DNA of 64,000 nucleotides from Hymenobacter profundi (GTDB lineage Bacteria > Bacteroidota > Bacteroidia > Cytophagales > Hymenobacteraceae): assembly GCF_019334315.1 (NCBI RefSeq), contig NZ_JAHWGL010000014.1:1-64000 (forward strand). Direction: 5' to 3'. Every line of letters begins with the position of its first letter. Position 1 is the first letter of the stretch. The notes below the pieces were generated by a model. That model worked only from the letters and a program-made list of their open reading frames with translations. It had not been told where the DNA came from and did not search any database. This document shows positions 54,386-63,231 of the stretch, piece by piece. The position numbers and the translations under genes are program-made.

Positions 54386-55111
54386 ATGCGCACTTGGCAC
54401 GTTGGCTGTTCCGGCTACCACTATCGACACTGGAAAGGCGTATTCTACCCCGACAAGTTCCCGCAGCGGCGCTGGTTCGAGTTCTACAGCCAGCACTTCC
54501 GCACGCTGGAATTGAACGTGACATTTTACCGCTTTCCGCAACTGTCGTTCATGGAAAGCTGGTATCAGCAGAGTCCGCCCGACTTCCGGTTTTCGGTGAA
54601 AGCGCCCCGGTTGATTACGCACTACAAGCAGTTTCACGATACCGCGCAGCTACTCGCCGACTTCTACGGCACGGCCCAGGAAGGACTACAGGAAAAGCTA
54701 GGCCCCGTGCTATTTCAGTTGCCGCCGCGCTTTAACTACTCCGAAGAACGCCTGGAGCGCATCATTGGCAGCCTCGATCCAGCCTTCCAGAACGTAGTAG
54801 AGTTTCGGCACCCCAGTTGGTGGCTGGGGCACGTGTACCAGGCGCTGGCCCGGCACAACATCGCCTTCGTGGGCCAGAGCCACCCTGCTCTACCCGACGA
54901 AGTGGTGACGAACACCGGGCTCGTGTACTACCGCCTGCATGGGGTGCCGGAGTTGTATAAATCGCCCTACTCCGAGGAATTTCTGAGGCGGGTGGTAGCT
55001 GAAATCCAGGCAGCGCCGCACGTGCGCGAGGTCTACCTCTACTTCAATAACGACATCGACGCGTCGGCCATCGGCAACGCCCGACAGATGCAGCAGCTTG
55101 TGGGGGAGTGA
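54386..55111 (+). CDS. DUF72-family protein
   Basis: The 241 residues form the TIM-barrel-like DUF72 (YecE) fold, with the typical start WHVGCSGYHYRHWKGVFYP, ELNVTFYRFP, FRFSVKAPRLITH and LYFNNDIDASAIGNA. The family is widespread and its biochemical function is unknown. ATG 54386 is chosen because it gives exactly the family start; the frame is open from 54206 with no extra domain. Confidence 0.92.
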   Translation: MRTWHVGCSGYHYRHWKGVFYPDKFPQRRWFEFYSQHFRTLELNVTFYRFPQLSFMESWYQQSPPDFRFSVKAPRLITHYKQFHDTAQLLADFYGTAQEGLQEKLGPVLFQLPPRFNYSEERLERIIGSLDPAFQNVVEFRHPSWWLGHVYQALARHNIAFVGQSHPALPDEVVTNTGLVYYRLHGVPELYKSPYSEEFLRRVVAEIQAAPHVREVYLYFNNDIDASAIGNARQMQQLVGE

Positions 55112-55117
55112 AACGGG

Positions 55118-55231
55118 CTAGCTGCACTTCCACACCAGCCATGCCACCACCGCTACCAGTAGCATCGAGCCTAGCCGCAGCGCCAGGAACACCCAGGCTG
55201 GTAGTTCGGGGTCTTTCGGTATTTTGAACAT
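55118..55231 (-). CDS. Small single-helix membrane protein
   Basis: A 37-residue frame from ATG 55231 to TAG at 55118: MFKIPKDPELPAWVF, then a hydrophobic helix (LGSMLLVAVVAWLVW) and KCS. It has a charged start and a clean membrane helix, and it converges on DUF72 with a 6-base gap. No family was recognised, and other short frames could look like this by chance. Confidence 0.4.
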   Translation of the reverse strand: MFKIPKDPELPAWVFLALRLGSMLLVAVVAWLVWKCS

Positions 55232-55254
55232 GGTGGGGAAGGTGTAAAGTCGTT

Positions 55255-55366
55255 GTCATCCTGAGTGCAGCGAAGGACCTTCTCACGTTGAAACGATCTA
55301 TTGAATGACGAGCATGGTAACGACTCGTTTCAACGTGAGAAGGTCCTTCGCTGCACTCAGGATGAC
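55255..55366. repeat. Perfect 42-bp inverted repeat, GTCATCCTGAG family
   Basis: The arm 55255-55296 is the exact reverse complement of 55325-55366, with a 28-base centre. It reads GTCATCCTGAGTGCAGCG, then AAGGACCTTCTCACG and TTGAAACGA. It is the best-preserved copy of the family in the window and could form a long hairpin. Confidence 0.95.
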
Positions 55367-55384
55367 AGCTAAAGAAAACGCGCT

Positions 55385-55957
55385 TTAAAAAGTAACTGGT
55401 CCCGCAGGCTGGGCCAGCGTGTGCAGCAGCCAGTGAATATCGCGTAGCGTCACGGGGTCCGTAATCGCCTCGTCCTGCTCGAAACGCAACACCAGCGCGC
55501 CAGGGTAGGGCGGCTCGTCTTCGTCGGCGGGGGCCAGGGTGATGCGGGCCGTAGGGTGGCGCACCAGGGTGATGCGTGTCTCTGGCGCGGCCAATAGCTG
55601 CGTCAACTGAGGCGCATCGTTGGTTTTCACGATAAAGGCATCATCGATTTCGGGGTAGCCCAACTGGGCGTCTTCCATACCAAACAGCTTCCCGATTTCG
55701 TGCACCCAATCCTGCTCGTGCAGGGCAAAGCGCAGGGAAGTGGCGGGCGGCACCAACGCCGAGAAGCTGGTGGTAGCAAATCCACCCTCAAAGCCGCCGC
55801 CCAGATCAATATCCAGATACAATACGGCTTCGAAATCGGGCAGCACCAGGCGGGCTCTGTACTCCAGCAAATCGGGTTGGCTGCTCATGTCGGCAGCTAC
55901 CTGCTGCCACAGAGCATCCTCGGAAGGGGCAGAAAACGTGCGAATCTCTTGCATCAT
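55385..55957 (-). CDS. Hypothetical protein, acidic, soluble
   Basis: Not recognised. From ATG 55957 (MMQEIRTFSA) it has 190 residues without signal peptide or membrane helix; the frame is open to 56041, but that would leave only 33 bases to the divergent GreA-like gene. VLPDFEAVLYLDIDLGGGFE and LHEQDWVHEIGKLFG suggest a mixed alpha/beta fold. No active site is apparent. Confidence 0.7.
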   Translation of the reverse strand: MMQEIRTFSAPSEDALWQQVAADMSSQPDLLEYRARLVLPDFEAVLYLDIDLGGGFEGGFATTSFSALVPPATSLRFALHEQDWVHEIGKLFGMEDAQLGYPEIDDAFIVKTNDAPQLTQLLAAPETRITLVRHPTARITLAPADEDEPPYPGALVLRFEQDEAITDPVTLRDIHWLLHTLAQPAGPVTF

Positions 55958-56074
55958 GCGGTAAAACAAGGCATCCCGGCCGGGGTGGCTGGGTATAGCT
56001 GTGTACTGTTTGCCGGACTTCAGGGTTTGGTTAGACGGCACAACCCAGGTACCCGTGGCGCGTTAGCAGATAGC

Positions 56075-56593
56075 ATGAGCCGTGCTTTCACCAAAGAGGA
56101 TGATTCCCTCGAAATTCCCATCATTCCGCCCCGTGCCGCCCTACCCCCTGGCACGCCCAACTATGTAACGCCCCAGGGTCTGGAGCAGCTGCGCACCGAG
56201 CTGGCTGAACTAGAAGCCGCCCGCACCCGCGCCGAGGCCAACCGCGACAACGACGCCGACCGTACCCGCCAGCTTACCCTACTCAACGGCCAGTTGCAGG
56301 CTCTTAACGCCCGTATCGCCACGGCCAAGGTAGTAGACCCCCACCAGCAACCTGCCAACGAGGTACGCTTTGGGGCCACCGTGCACCTGCGCACGCGCAG
56401 CGGCGGCAAGCCCGGCACCGAGCGACAGTTTACCATTGTGGGGGTAGACGAGGCCTCGGTGCCGGCCAATAAGTTTGCGTTCATCGCACCCATTGCGCGG
56501 GCCGTGCAGGGCGCCCAAGTCGGGCAGACCGTCACGCTGCGCTTGGGGCCGAAAGAGGAGGTAGTAGAGGTAATCGGGATTACCTATGAATAG
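56075..56593 (+). CDS. GreA/GreB-family transcription-factor-like protein
   Basis: The N-terminal half is a charged coiled coil starting NYVTPQGLEQLRTELAELEA, and the C-terminal half is the GreA/GreB FKBP-like domain with EVRFGATVHLRTRSGG, FTIVGVDEASVPANKFAFIA and GQTVTLRLGPKEEVVEVIGI. Gre factors restart paused RNA polymerase by cleaving its transcript. A 40-residue extension sits before the coil, and the tip carries DNDADR in place of the usual acidic pair. A stand-alone Gre-like role is likely, exact activity unsure. Confidence 0.87.
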   Translation: MSRAFTKEDDSLEIPIIPPRAALPPGTPNYVTPQGLEQLRTELAELEAARTRAEANRDNDADRTRQLTLLNGQLQALNARIATAKVVDPHQQPANEVRFGATVHLRTRSGGKPGTERQFTIVGVDEASVPANKFAFIAPIARAVQGAQVGQTVTLRLGPKEEVVEVIGITYE

Positions 56594-56620
56594 CGCCGTT
56601 GCGTACTAAGCGCCAAGAAT

Positions 56621-56670
56621 AAGAAAGTGTCTGTCATCCTGAGCTTGTAAAGGATGACAGACACTTTCTT
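56621..56670. terminator. Perfect 20-bp inverted-repeat terminator
   Basis: The arm 56621-56640 (AAGAAAGTGTCTGTCATCCT) pairs exactly with 56651-56670 around GAGCTTGTAA. The inner part GTCATCCTGAGC resembles the GTCATCCTGAG repeats. It lies between convergent genes. Confidence 0.82.
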
Positions 56671-56693
56671 ATGTCTATAACGAGCGGTTTACC

Positions 56694-57629
56694 TTAATAC
56701 CCCTTCGACACATCCACTGAGTTTTCCAGCTCTTGTTTCCGTTGAAACCGGTGCAGGTTGCGCAGGAACTGGTCTACCTTGGCGTCGTTTTCGCCGGGCT
56801 GGTTGCCGCCGGTGTGCTGCGTCAGGATGACGTGGGGCATGGTCCAGAGCGGGCTGTCGGAGGGTAGGGGCTCTTGGGTCGTTACGTCGAGCACAGCGCC
56901 GGCGAGGCGGTTGGCGCGCAGGGCGGCAATGAGGGCGGGTTCGTCGGTGGTGTTGCCGCGGCCTACGCTGGCGTACACGCTATGCGTGGGCATGGCCTCA
57001 ATCAACTCAGCAGAGAAGAAACCGTCGGCGCTGCCGGGTAGGCAATTCACCACGATGTCGGTGTTGGGTAAGGCTGCGCGCAGCTCATCTTTGGAGTGCA
57101 ATTGAGCCCGTGGGTCGGTGCGGGCGAGCAGTTGCACGTGGCAGTTGAAACCCGTGAGCTGCTGTTTTACTGCCTGTCCAATGGTGCCCGAACCTAAGAT
57201 AATCACGCGCTTCTCGCGCAACAGCCCCAGGCGGCCCTGCCAGGAGCCGCGGTGCCACTCCTGGCGCCCTTGCAGGGCCAGCAATTCGGGTAGGTGGCGG
57301 TAGTGGGCCAGCAGCCCGGCTACCATAGTTTCGGCGCAGGGCCAGGCAAAGTAGTCGCCCATGTTGGCTACGGGGTAGGAGGGGCGTAGGTCCTGGTAGC
57401 GCTCAAAGCCCGCCGAGTCTATTTGCCAGAATTGCAGGTTGTTGGGTTCATGCTGGGCAAACCATTCGGGTGGCGGGTTGCCCAGCAGCAGCTCAGCCTT
57501 TTGGAAGGCCGCAGCTTCCTCAGATTTTTCCAGTTGGGTGCGAAATACCGCGTGGACATCGTCGGGAAGTTGGTCGATAAGGCGCTGACGCTCGGGCTCG
57601 GTGAGCGGGGTGTAAACGAAAAGCTGCAT
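56694..57629 (-). CDS. D-2-hydroxyacid dehydrogenase (glyoxylate/hydroxypyruvate reductase type)
   Basis: NAD(P)-dependent reductase of 2-keto acids. The Rossmann loop is VIILGSGTIGQAVKQQL, followed by VVNCLPGSADGFFSAELI, YASVGRGNTTDEPALIAALR and the catalytic His in ILTQHTGGNQPG. The 311 residues from ATG 57629 (MQLFVYTPLT) resemble the GhrA-type group; the substrate is inferred. The frame extends to 57713, with an unlikely basic extension. Confidence 0.85.
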   Translation of the reverse strand: MQLFVYTPLTEPERQRLIDQLPDDVHAVFRTQLEKSEEAAAFQKAELLLGNPPPEWFAQHEPNNLQFWQIDSAGFERYQDLRPSYPVANMGDYFAWPCAETMVAGLLAHYRHLPELLALQGRQEWHRGSWQGRLGLLREKRVIILGSGTIGQAVKQQLTGFNCHVQLLARTDPRAQLHSKDELRAALPNTDIVVNCLPGSADGFFSAELIEAMPTHSVYASVGRGNTTDEPALIAALRANRLAGAVLDVTTQEPLPSDSPLWTMPHVILTQHTGGNQPGENDAKVDQFLRNLHRFQRKQELENSVDVSKGY

Positions 57630-57725
57630 GGAGAAAAGAAGGGTAGTGGAAGGACTTCTAACGAAAATCTGCCTAAAACATCTGACCAAAGCAACGACTT
57701 TACCTACAAACAACCCCGTAATTCA

Positions 57726-58328
57726 ATGGCAGAAGCTTCTGACTTCCCTTTTGATGTTGAGCAGATCAACCGCCTGCTGCACGAGCGGCGCAGCATGCAG
57801 CCCGTGCAGTTTGCGCCGGGCCGCATCATCCCCGACGAAATAATTCAGCAACTACTGGAAAACGCCAACTGGGCGCCTACCCACAAGCGCACCGAGCCCT
57901 GGCGCTTTGTGGTGTTTAGCGGGGCTGGCTTGCAAAAGCTCGCCACGTTTCAGAGCGAAACCTATAAGCAGCACGCCGGGGAGAAGTTTCAGCAGGCCAA
58001 GTACGAAAAGCTGGCGCAAATGCCGCTGCTGTCGTCGCACGCCATTGCCATCGGCCTGAAGCGCACCGACGAGGTGCCCGAGATAGAAGAAGTGGAAGCC
58101 GTGGCCTGCGCCGTGCAAAACCTACACCTCACGGCCACCGCCTACGGCCTGGCCGGTTTTTGGGGTAGCGGCGGTGTTACGTATGTGGAAGATGCCAAGC
58201 CCTTCTTCGGCCTTGCGCCCACCGACCGCCTACTGGGCATCTTCTGGCTGGGCTACCCCAAGGAAGGCGCCACTGCCCGCAGCACCCGCAAGCCCATCGC
58301 CGAAAAGGTGACGTGGGTAACGGAGTAG
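57726..58328 (+). CDS. Nitroreductase-family FMN oxidoreductase
   Basis: FMN-dependent reductase of nitro compounds or quinones. RRSMQPVQFAPGRIIPDEII and NANWAPTHKRTEPWRFVVFS are the FMN-binding N-terminal motifs, and AYGLAGFWGSGG plus LLGIFWLGYP close the flavin site. ATG 57726 gives 200 residues, usual for the family. It is divergent from the hydroxyacid dehydrogenase, with about 96 bases between. Confidence 0.9.
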   Translation: MAEASDFPFDVEQINRLLHERRSMQPVQFAPGRIIPDEIIQQLLENANWAPTHKRTEPWRFVVFSGAGLQKLATFQSETYKQHAGEKFQQAKYEKLAQMPLLSSHAIAIGLKRTDEVPEIEEVEAVACAVQNLHLTATAYGLAGFWGSGGVTYVEDAKPFFGLAPTDRLLGIFWLGYPKEGATARSTRKPIAEKVTWVTE

Positions 58329-58353
58329 TTCTGATTACCTTATTAAATCTTCT

Positions 58354-58452
58354 GTCATCCTGAACGCAGTGAAGGACCTTCTCACGTAAGAACGGTCATT
58401 ATAACAACGACTCTTTCTCACGTGAGAAGGTCCTTCGCAAGCTCAGGATGAC
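58354..58452. repeat. GTCATCCTGAG-family inverted repeat
   Basis: GTCATCCTGAACGCAGTG and AAGGACCTTCTCACG (58354-58386) pair with CGTGAGAAGGTCCTTCG and AAGCTCAGGATGAC (58421-58452), with a few mismatches and a 34-base centre. Confidence 0.88.
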
Positions 58453-58473
58453 AAATAAATAGCTAGTAAAAGC

Positions 58474-58510
58474 AAAACGCCCCGACTACCTATCGTAGCC
58501 GGGGCGTTTT
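58474..58510. terminator. Bidirectional terminator
   Basis: AAAACGCCCCG pairs with CGGGGCGTTTT, then CTAC with GTAG after one mismatch, leaving a 5-base loop. It lies between the nitroreductase and the glycine-zipper gene, which converge. Confidence 0.85.
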
Positions 58511-58533
58511 CATTGAAGTAAGCCTGCGCTTGG

Positions 58534-58818
58534 CTAGTCTTTCTTATACTCTTTGTAGCGCTTAGGATCGGTCTTTTTATCCTTTTTGCGGCCCACAGCA
58601 CCACCGGCTACCGTACCAGCGGCACCACCAATAATAGCGCCTTTGGTGCCGCCTAATAGGGCCCCGCCCACTACGCCAGCACCACCACCAATGGCGGCAC
58701 CCTTGGCCTTTTTACTCCAGCCTTTCTTTGGCTTGTCCTGCGCTTGCGCGGTGGAAATAGTGGTACCTAAGAGAGCAAACACCAGCAGACTGGCAAGGAA
58801 GAATTTGAAGAATTTCAT
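58534..58818 (-). CDS. Exported glycine-zipper protein
   Basis: 94 residues from ATG 58818: a signal peptide ending STAQAQ, a lysine-rich patch (KPKKGWSKKAKG), a glycine-zipper stretch (AAIGGGAGVVGGALLGGTKG and AIIGGAAGTVAGGAVG), and a very basic tail (KKDKKTDPKRYKEYKKD). Glycine-zipper proteins insert into or span outer membranes; the specific role is unknown. It is a single gene. Confidence 0.83.
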   Translation of the reverse strand: MKFFKFFLASLLVFALLGTTISTAQAQDKPKKGWSKKAKGAAIGGGAGVVGGALLGGTKGAIIGGAAGTVAGGAVGRKKDKKTDPKRYKEYKKD

Positions 58819-58891
58819 GGTCGTTGAAGTCAAGTTAGAAATGGGTGTTTCCAGAGGCTTAAACGGCCAAATAAACCGGGTGGTTGCGCTA

Positions 58892-59917
58892 CTAACGGAG
58901 GAGCTTAGCCGATACGCTGGTGTTCGTCATTTGCACAGGTTTGATGGAGCCGTCGGCGTTGAACTCCATGCGGTCGATGCAGGTGACGCGGTGGTTACCA
59001 TCGGTTTCGCCCAGCGGACGGCGGTGATACACAATGTACCATTCGTCCTTGCCCGGCACCTGCATCACGGAGTGGTGCCCCGCGCCAGTGGCAATACTCG
59101 GGTCCTGCTGCAAAATCTTGCCTACCCGTTGGAACGGCCCAAACGGCGAATCGGCCACGGCGTAGGCCACCGAGTAGTTCGGGCCGGTCCAGCCGCCCTC
59201 CGACCACATGAAGTAGTATTTGCCACCGCGCACAAACATAAACGGCCCTTCTACATACTGCTGGGGCGTGATTTCGCGGAACGTGGTGCCGTCTTCAAAC
59301 GGCACGAACCCCGTAAAATCGGACTTCAGCTTGGCAATGTTGCAGTGTTTCCAACCACCGTAAATCAGGTAGTGCTGCCCATCTTTGGGGTCTTTGAACA
59401 CAAACTGGTCGATGGGCTGCGCGCCGTTGTGGAATTTATCGACCAAAGGCTTGCCTAGGTAGTCTTTGTATGGCCCGCCTGGCTTGTCGGCCACGGCTAC
59501 ACCGATGCCGCCGGTCTCCTTATCGCTCTGAATGTCGTTGGCTCCGAAGAACAGGTAGTAGCGCTTGTCTTTCTCGATGATGGCGGGCGCCCACATGGCT
59601 TTTTTGGCCCATTTCACGCGGGTGGTGTCCAGAATGGCGGGGTGTTTGGTCCACGTCACGAGGTCGGGTGAGGAGAAAGCGTCGAAGAAAATCTGGTCCT
59701 CGTACTTCGCTGAGTAGGTAGGATACACCCAGTATTGTTTCTGAAAAATAGCGCCTTCCGGGTCGGCGTACCAGCCGGGAAAGATGGGGTTGCCGGCCCG
59801 CCGGTCGGGCTTCTGCTGCGCGCTGCTGGCCTTGGGTTTCTTGGCCGTTTTGGTTTTTTGGGCAAACGACGGACCGCTTAACAGGAGCAAGCAGGCGGGA
59901 AGCAGGTATTTTTTCAT
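58892..59917 (-). CDS. GH43-family glycoside hydrolase, exported
   Basis: Five-bladed beta-propeller glycosidase. After a signal peptide (about residues 1-20) and a Lys-rich linker the active-site residues appear: base Asp in FPGWYADPEGAI, the pKa-tuning Asp in NGAQPIDQFVFKD, and acid Glu in QYVEGPFMF. Other features are MWAPAIIEKDKRYYLFFGA and ATGAGHHSVMQVPGKDEWY. Family 43 includes arabinofuranosidases, xylosidases and galactanases; the sugar here is not clear. No SusCD partner is adjacent. Confidence 0.9.
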   Translation of the reverse strand: MKKYLLPACLLLLSGPSFAQKTKTAKKPKASSAQQKPDRRAGNPIFPGWYADPEGAIFQKQYWVYPTYSAKYEDQIFFDAFSSPDLVTWTKHPAILDTTRVKWAKKAMWAPAIIEKDKRYYLFFGANDIQSDKETGGIGVAVADKPGGPYKDYLGKPLVDKFHNGAQPIDQFVFKDPKDGQHYLIYGGWKHCNIAKLKSDFTGFVPFEDGTTFREITPQQYVEGPFMFVRGGKYYFMWSEGGWTGPNYSVAYAVADSPFGPFQRVGKILQQDPSIATGAGHHSVMQVPGKDEWYIVYHRRPLGETDGNHRVTCIDRMEFNADGSIKPVQMTNTSVSAKLLR

Positions 59918-60042
59918 GAATTAAAGAATAAGGTAGGGATTGGGGCCTCAAGATACGCTTTCGAAGAAAAGAAGCGTGTATAGGGGTGAAAGCTGCATCC
60001 AGGTGAAGTTAAGCGGCATAAAAGAACAAAACGTCAATATAG

Positions 60043-60100
60043 CAGAACGTCCTTTCGACCAGCGAGAGAAATCTCTCGTGCTGGTCGAAAGGACGTTCTG
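60043..60100. repeat. Nearly perfect cruciform, CAGAACGTCxTTTCGACCA family
   Basis: The arm 60043-60062 pairs exactly with 60081-60100 and an inner CGAGAGA pairs with TCTCTCG, giving 27 paired bases with a 2-base bulge. It lies just downstream of the S9 peptidase gene, so it may be a terminator. The same core is in the terminator at 33870-33914. Confidence 0.85.
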
Positions 60101-60120
60101 GTGCTGTGCAGACCCGAAAC

Positions 60121-62580
60121 CTACTTCACGTTGGTGGCACCCACGTCGCCGGTATTTTGGGTGGAAGATGTGGTAGGTGCGGGACTCTTCACGTACTTAT
60201 CCAGCCAGCTATTCATCTCCCACAGCATGTGCAGGATATTCTCGCGGGCGGCGTAGCTGTGGGCCTCAAAGGGTAGCACCACGTAGCGCACGGTAGCGCC
60301 GTGGCCTTTCAATGCGTTATAAAACCGCTCGCTTTGCAGCGGGAAAGTGCCCGAATTGTTATCGGCCTCGCCGTGAATCAGCAAAATTGGCGTCTTGATT
60401 TTGTCGGCGTAGTTGAAGGGCGACATGGCCTGATACACCTGCGGCGCCTGCCAATAGGTGCGCTCCTCCGCCTGAAAACCGAAGGGCGTGAGCGTGCGGT
60501 TGTAGGCCCCGCTGCGCGCAATGCCCGCTTTAAACAAGTTGGAGTGCGCCAGTAGATTAGCCGTCATAAAGGCACCGTAGCTGTGGCCCATCACGGCCAC
60601 GCGCTTGGGGTCTACCACACCCAGGCGGGCACCCTCATCGATGGCCGCTTTGGCCGAGGCCACCAGCTGCTCGGTGTAGGTGTCGTTGGGTTCCTTGGTG
60701 CCTTCGCCCACAATCGGAATGCTCACGCCCTGCATCACGGCATAGCCCTGCGTCACCCAAAACACCGGCGACGACCACCCGAACCGCGTGAACGTGTAGG
60801 GCGAGCCGCTCACTTGGCCGGCGTCGTTCTTGTCTTTGTACTCGCGGGGGTAGGCCTCCATCAGGGTAGGCAGAGGGCCGTCTTCCTTTTTGTAGTTAGG
60901 CGGCAGGTAGAGGTTGGCCGTTAGGGCCACGCCATCGGGGCGCTTGTATTGCAGCACCTGCTTTTTCAGGGAGCCGATGGTGGCGTAGGGGTTGGGGAAG
61001 CTGGTGAGCGGCACCAAGCGGCTGTTCTGGCGCAAGTAGTAGTTGGGCGGCTGCGTGGCCGATTCGCGCCGGGTCACAAACTCGTGCCGGTCGGCATCCA
61101 GCATGGCCACGGGCACCTCGTAGTAGGGTGCCGCCGAGCGCCACCAGCGTTCCGTCTGGCGGGTTTTGATGTTCATCTGATCCACAAAAGGCCGGTCGCC
61201 CTCCGGTGAGCTGCCCTGCCCCAGGAGGTAGATGGCGTCGCCGCTTTTGCCCGTGAACAGCACTGGGTAGCCGGCTGCGTTGCGGTGCTGGGCCGGCGTG
61301 CCGGGGTCGTGGTAGGTGTCTTGCGAAGAATGGTCAAACAGCACCGTAGGCGTAACGGTGGGGGCACTGGGGTTCACTATCCAGGTCATTTCCTTGCGGT
61401 CGGCCCAGCGGTAGCCGTTGGCGAGGGCCAGGGTGCTGGTGCCCCACTGCATGCCGCGGTAACGCAAGGGCAGCTCGGCCAGCAACTGCGTGGTGCCATC
61501 GAAAGGCGCCGCTAGCATAAATACTTTGTCGTGTACCGGAACGTCTTTTTTCAAGTTGCCGCCGTCCTGAGCTTCCGCCCAATACAAGGTAGCGGGCGCA
61601 TCGGCGCGCCAGTTGTGGCCCCGCGGCCCAACGGGCACCGCATCAAAGGCGATGGGCACGTTATCAGCCAAGGGCAAATCCACGAGCTTTTTGGCCAAGG
61701 TGCCGTCGATGTTCAGCACGTCTACCCGCTGCGGGAAGCTGCTCACCGGCAAGGTGTAGGAGTAGGGTCGGTGACGGGTTTTCACCAGCACAAACCGACC
61801 GTCGGGCGAGGGCTTGGCCGATTCGATAACGCCTGGCGAACCCAACGGCTGCATCCGGCCGGTTATATCCACCTTCACTACCTGCGCCGTGGCGTAGTAA
61901 TCAAAGAGGCGCTCATCGGCGGGGTTTTTCAACAAGTCCTGGTAGGTTCGGGCCGCAGCCTTGCGGCCCGTGTTTTCCTGCACAATGGGACCGGTAGGGG
62001 CCACGTTGGTGGCAGGCGCCTCGCCCCGGCCGCCTACCACCGCCGTGGCCAGCAGCGACTTGCTGTCGGGCGTCCAGGTGTAGGAGTCGCCGAAGGCGCT
62101 GTTCAGAAACAGATTGGGGACCAGGCGAGCCGAGGCCGCCGCCACATCTACCAGCCACAGCTCCACGTGCTTGTCGGTGGTGTTAGTGAAGGCTATTTTG
62201 GTGTTGTCCGGTGACCAGCCTACCTCGCTGATGCGGGCCGTTTTGGGTAGGCCCTGTACTAGCAGCTCTTTGCCATCGGGCAGGCGCTTGAGGCGCAGGC
62301 TAGTAGAGTAGCTTACGCGGCTGGGGCCGTTGGTGCGCGGGTTCAGGCGTAGGCCCGCAATGCGCAGCTCTGGCTGCGACAGCTCCTCGATGGTAGGCAT
62401 GTCCTGCACGTCCATCATCAGCATCCACTGCCCATTAGAAGCAAAGCTGACCCGGGGGGTAGGGGCAGCCTCCACCAAATCTACAATGGCCTTGGGGGGC
62501 TGCTGATAAGAGGCATCCTGGGCCGCCACCGTGAGGGTGCAGCACGCAAAAGCCAGGGTGGTGAGTAGGTGCAGTTTCAT
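60121..62580 (-). CDS. S9-family serine peptidase, exported
   Basis: Large prolyl-oligopeptidase-like peptidase. The signal peptide (LTTLAFACCTLTVAAQ) is followed by a beta-propeller N-terminal part of about 550 residues and an alpha/beta-hydrolase domain. The catalytic Ser is in VAVMGHSYGAFMTANLL, the Asp in LIHGEADNNSGTFP, and the His in LPFEAHSYAARE. The 819 residues and the GHSYGA motif fit S9 proteins of the acylaminoacyl or glutamyl-peptidase type; the cleavage site is not certain. It is a single gene. Confidence 0.9.
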   Translation of the reverse strand: MKLHLLTTLAFACCTLTVAAQDASYQQPPKAIVDLVEAAPTPRVSFASNGQWMLMMDVQDMPTIEELSQPELRIAGLRLNPRTNGPSRVSYSTSLRLKRLPDGKELLVQGLPKTARISEVGWSPDNTKIAFTNTTDKHVELWLVDVAAASARLVPNLFLNSAFGDSYTWTPDSKSLLATAVVGGRGEAPATNVAPTGPIVQENTGRKAAARTYQDLLKNPADERLFDYYATAQVVKVDITGRMQPLGSPGVIESAKPSPDGRFVLVKTRHRPYSYTLPVSSFPQRVDVLNIDGTLAKKLVDLPLADNVPIAFDAVPVGPRGHNWRADAPATLYWAEAQDGGNLKKDVPVHDKVFMLAAPFDGTTQLLAELPLRYRGMQWGTSTLALANGYRWADRKEMTWIVNPSAPTVTPTVLFDHSSQDTYHDPGTPAQHRNAAGYPVLFTGKSGDAIYLLGQGSSPEGDRPFVDQMNIKTRQTERWWRSAAPYYEVPVAMLDADRHEFVTRRESATQPPNYYLRQNSRLVPLTSFPNPYATIGSLKKQVLQYKRPDGVALTANLYLPPNYKKEDGPLPTLMEAYPREYKDKNDAGQVSGSPYTFTRFGWSSPVFWVTQGYAVMQGVSIPIVGEGTKEPNDTYTEQLVASAKAAIDEGARLGVVDPKRVAVMGHSYGAFMTANLLAHSNLFKAGIARSGAYNRTLTPFGFQAEERTYWQAPQVYQAMSPFNYADKIKTPILLIHGEADNNSGTFPLQSERFYNALKGHGATVRYVVLPFEAHSYAARENILHMLWEMNSWLDKYVKSPAPTTSSTQNTGDVGATNVK

Positions 62581-62789
62581 AGCGGGTAGAAAGCTGGAAA
62601 GGAAGAAAAGCCAACGGCGAAGCTACTGAACGAAAAAGCTGCCGAAGACACTATAGGCTTGGTAAAGATAGAAACAGTGGCGCTACTCTCTATTTCTTTT
62701 TTGCGGAAAGGCTTCTGCCTGAGCTTCTAACCAAGGTAGAAGCCACTGCCAGCCAGGCAATGTTGCCCCAATGCGCGTATGTTCAGGCT

Positions 62790-63149
62790 ATGAAAGAGCT
62801 GCTTCTTACCCCCGAAAGCTTCCACCTGGATGGCCGCTTGTGGCTGCAAGGCCCCACCGACCGGTTTATGGGCATTGGTCGGCTGGAGCTACTGGGCCAC
62901 ATTGCCGAGACGGGTTCGATTTCCAAAGCCGCGCAGGCCATGGGCATGTCCTATAAAAAGGCTTGGGACCTCGTGAGTTCGATGAACGCGCAGGTGAACA
63001 CACCGCTGGTAAGCACCCAAACCGGCGGCTCGCACGGGGGCGGAACAGTACTTACGCCGGCTGGTCGGCAGGTATTGGAAGTGTTCGGCGCTGCGCAGGT
63101 GCGCTTTCAGGAGTTCATCCGCCAGGAAACCGAGCGGCTGCTGGGGTAG
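62790..63149 (+). CDS. ModE-type winged helix-turn-helix regulator without molybdate domain
   Basis: DNA-binding regulator. The 119 residues from ATG 62790 match the N-terminal DNA-binding domain of ModE: GSISKAAQAMGMSYKKAWDL is the recognition helix region, then PLVSTQTGGSHGGGTVLTPAG, the ModE wing. The TOBE/Mop domains that bind molybdate in classical ModE are missing, so sensing must be different or depend on a partner. The frame is open from ATG 62760. A ModE-box-like palindrome and a TonB-dependent receptor follow, so it likely controls the receptor. Confidence 0.88.
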   Translation: MKELLLTPESFHLDGRLWLQGPTDRFMGIGRLELLGHIAETGSISKAAQAMGMSYKKAWDLVSSMNAQVNTPLVSTQTGGSHGGGTVLTPAGRQVLEVFGAAQVRFQEFIRQETERLLG

Positions 63150-63231
63150 GGAATAGCTGGCGCGTCAATCTTCGGCTGTAGAATGAAAAATAGCAGATGC
63201 GCCACGCGTCGCTAAACATCTAAAGCATTTG

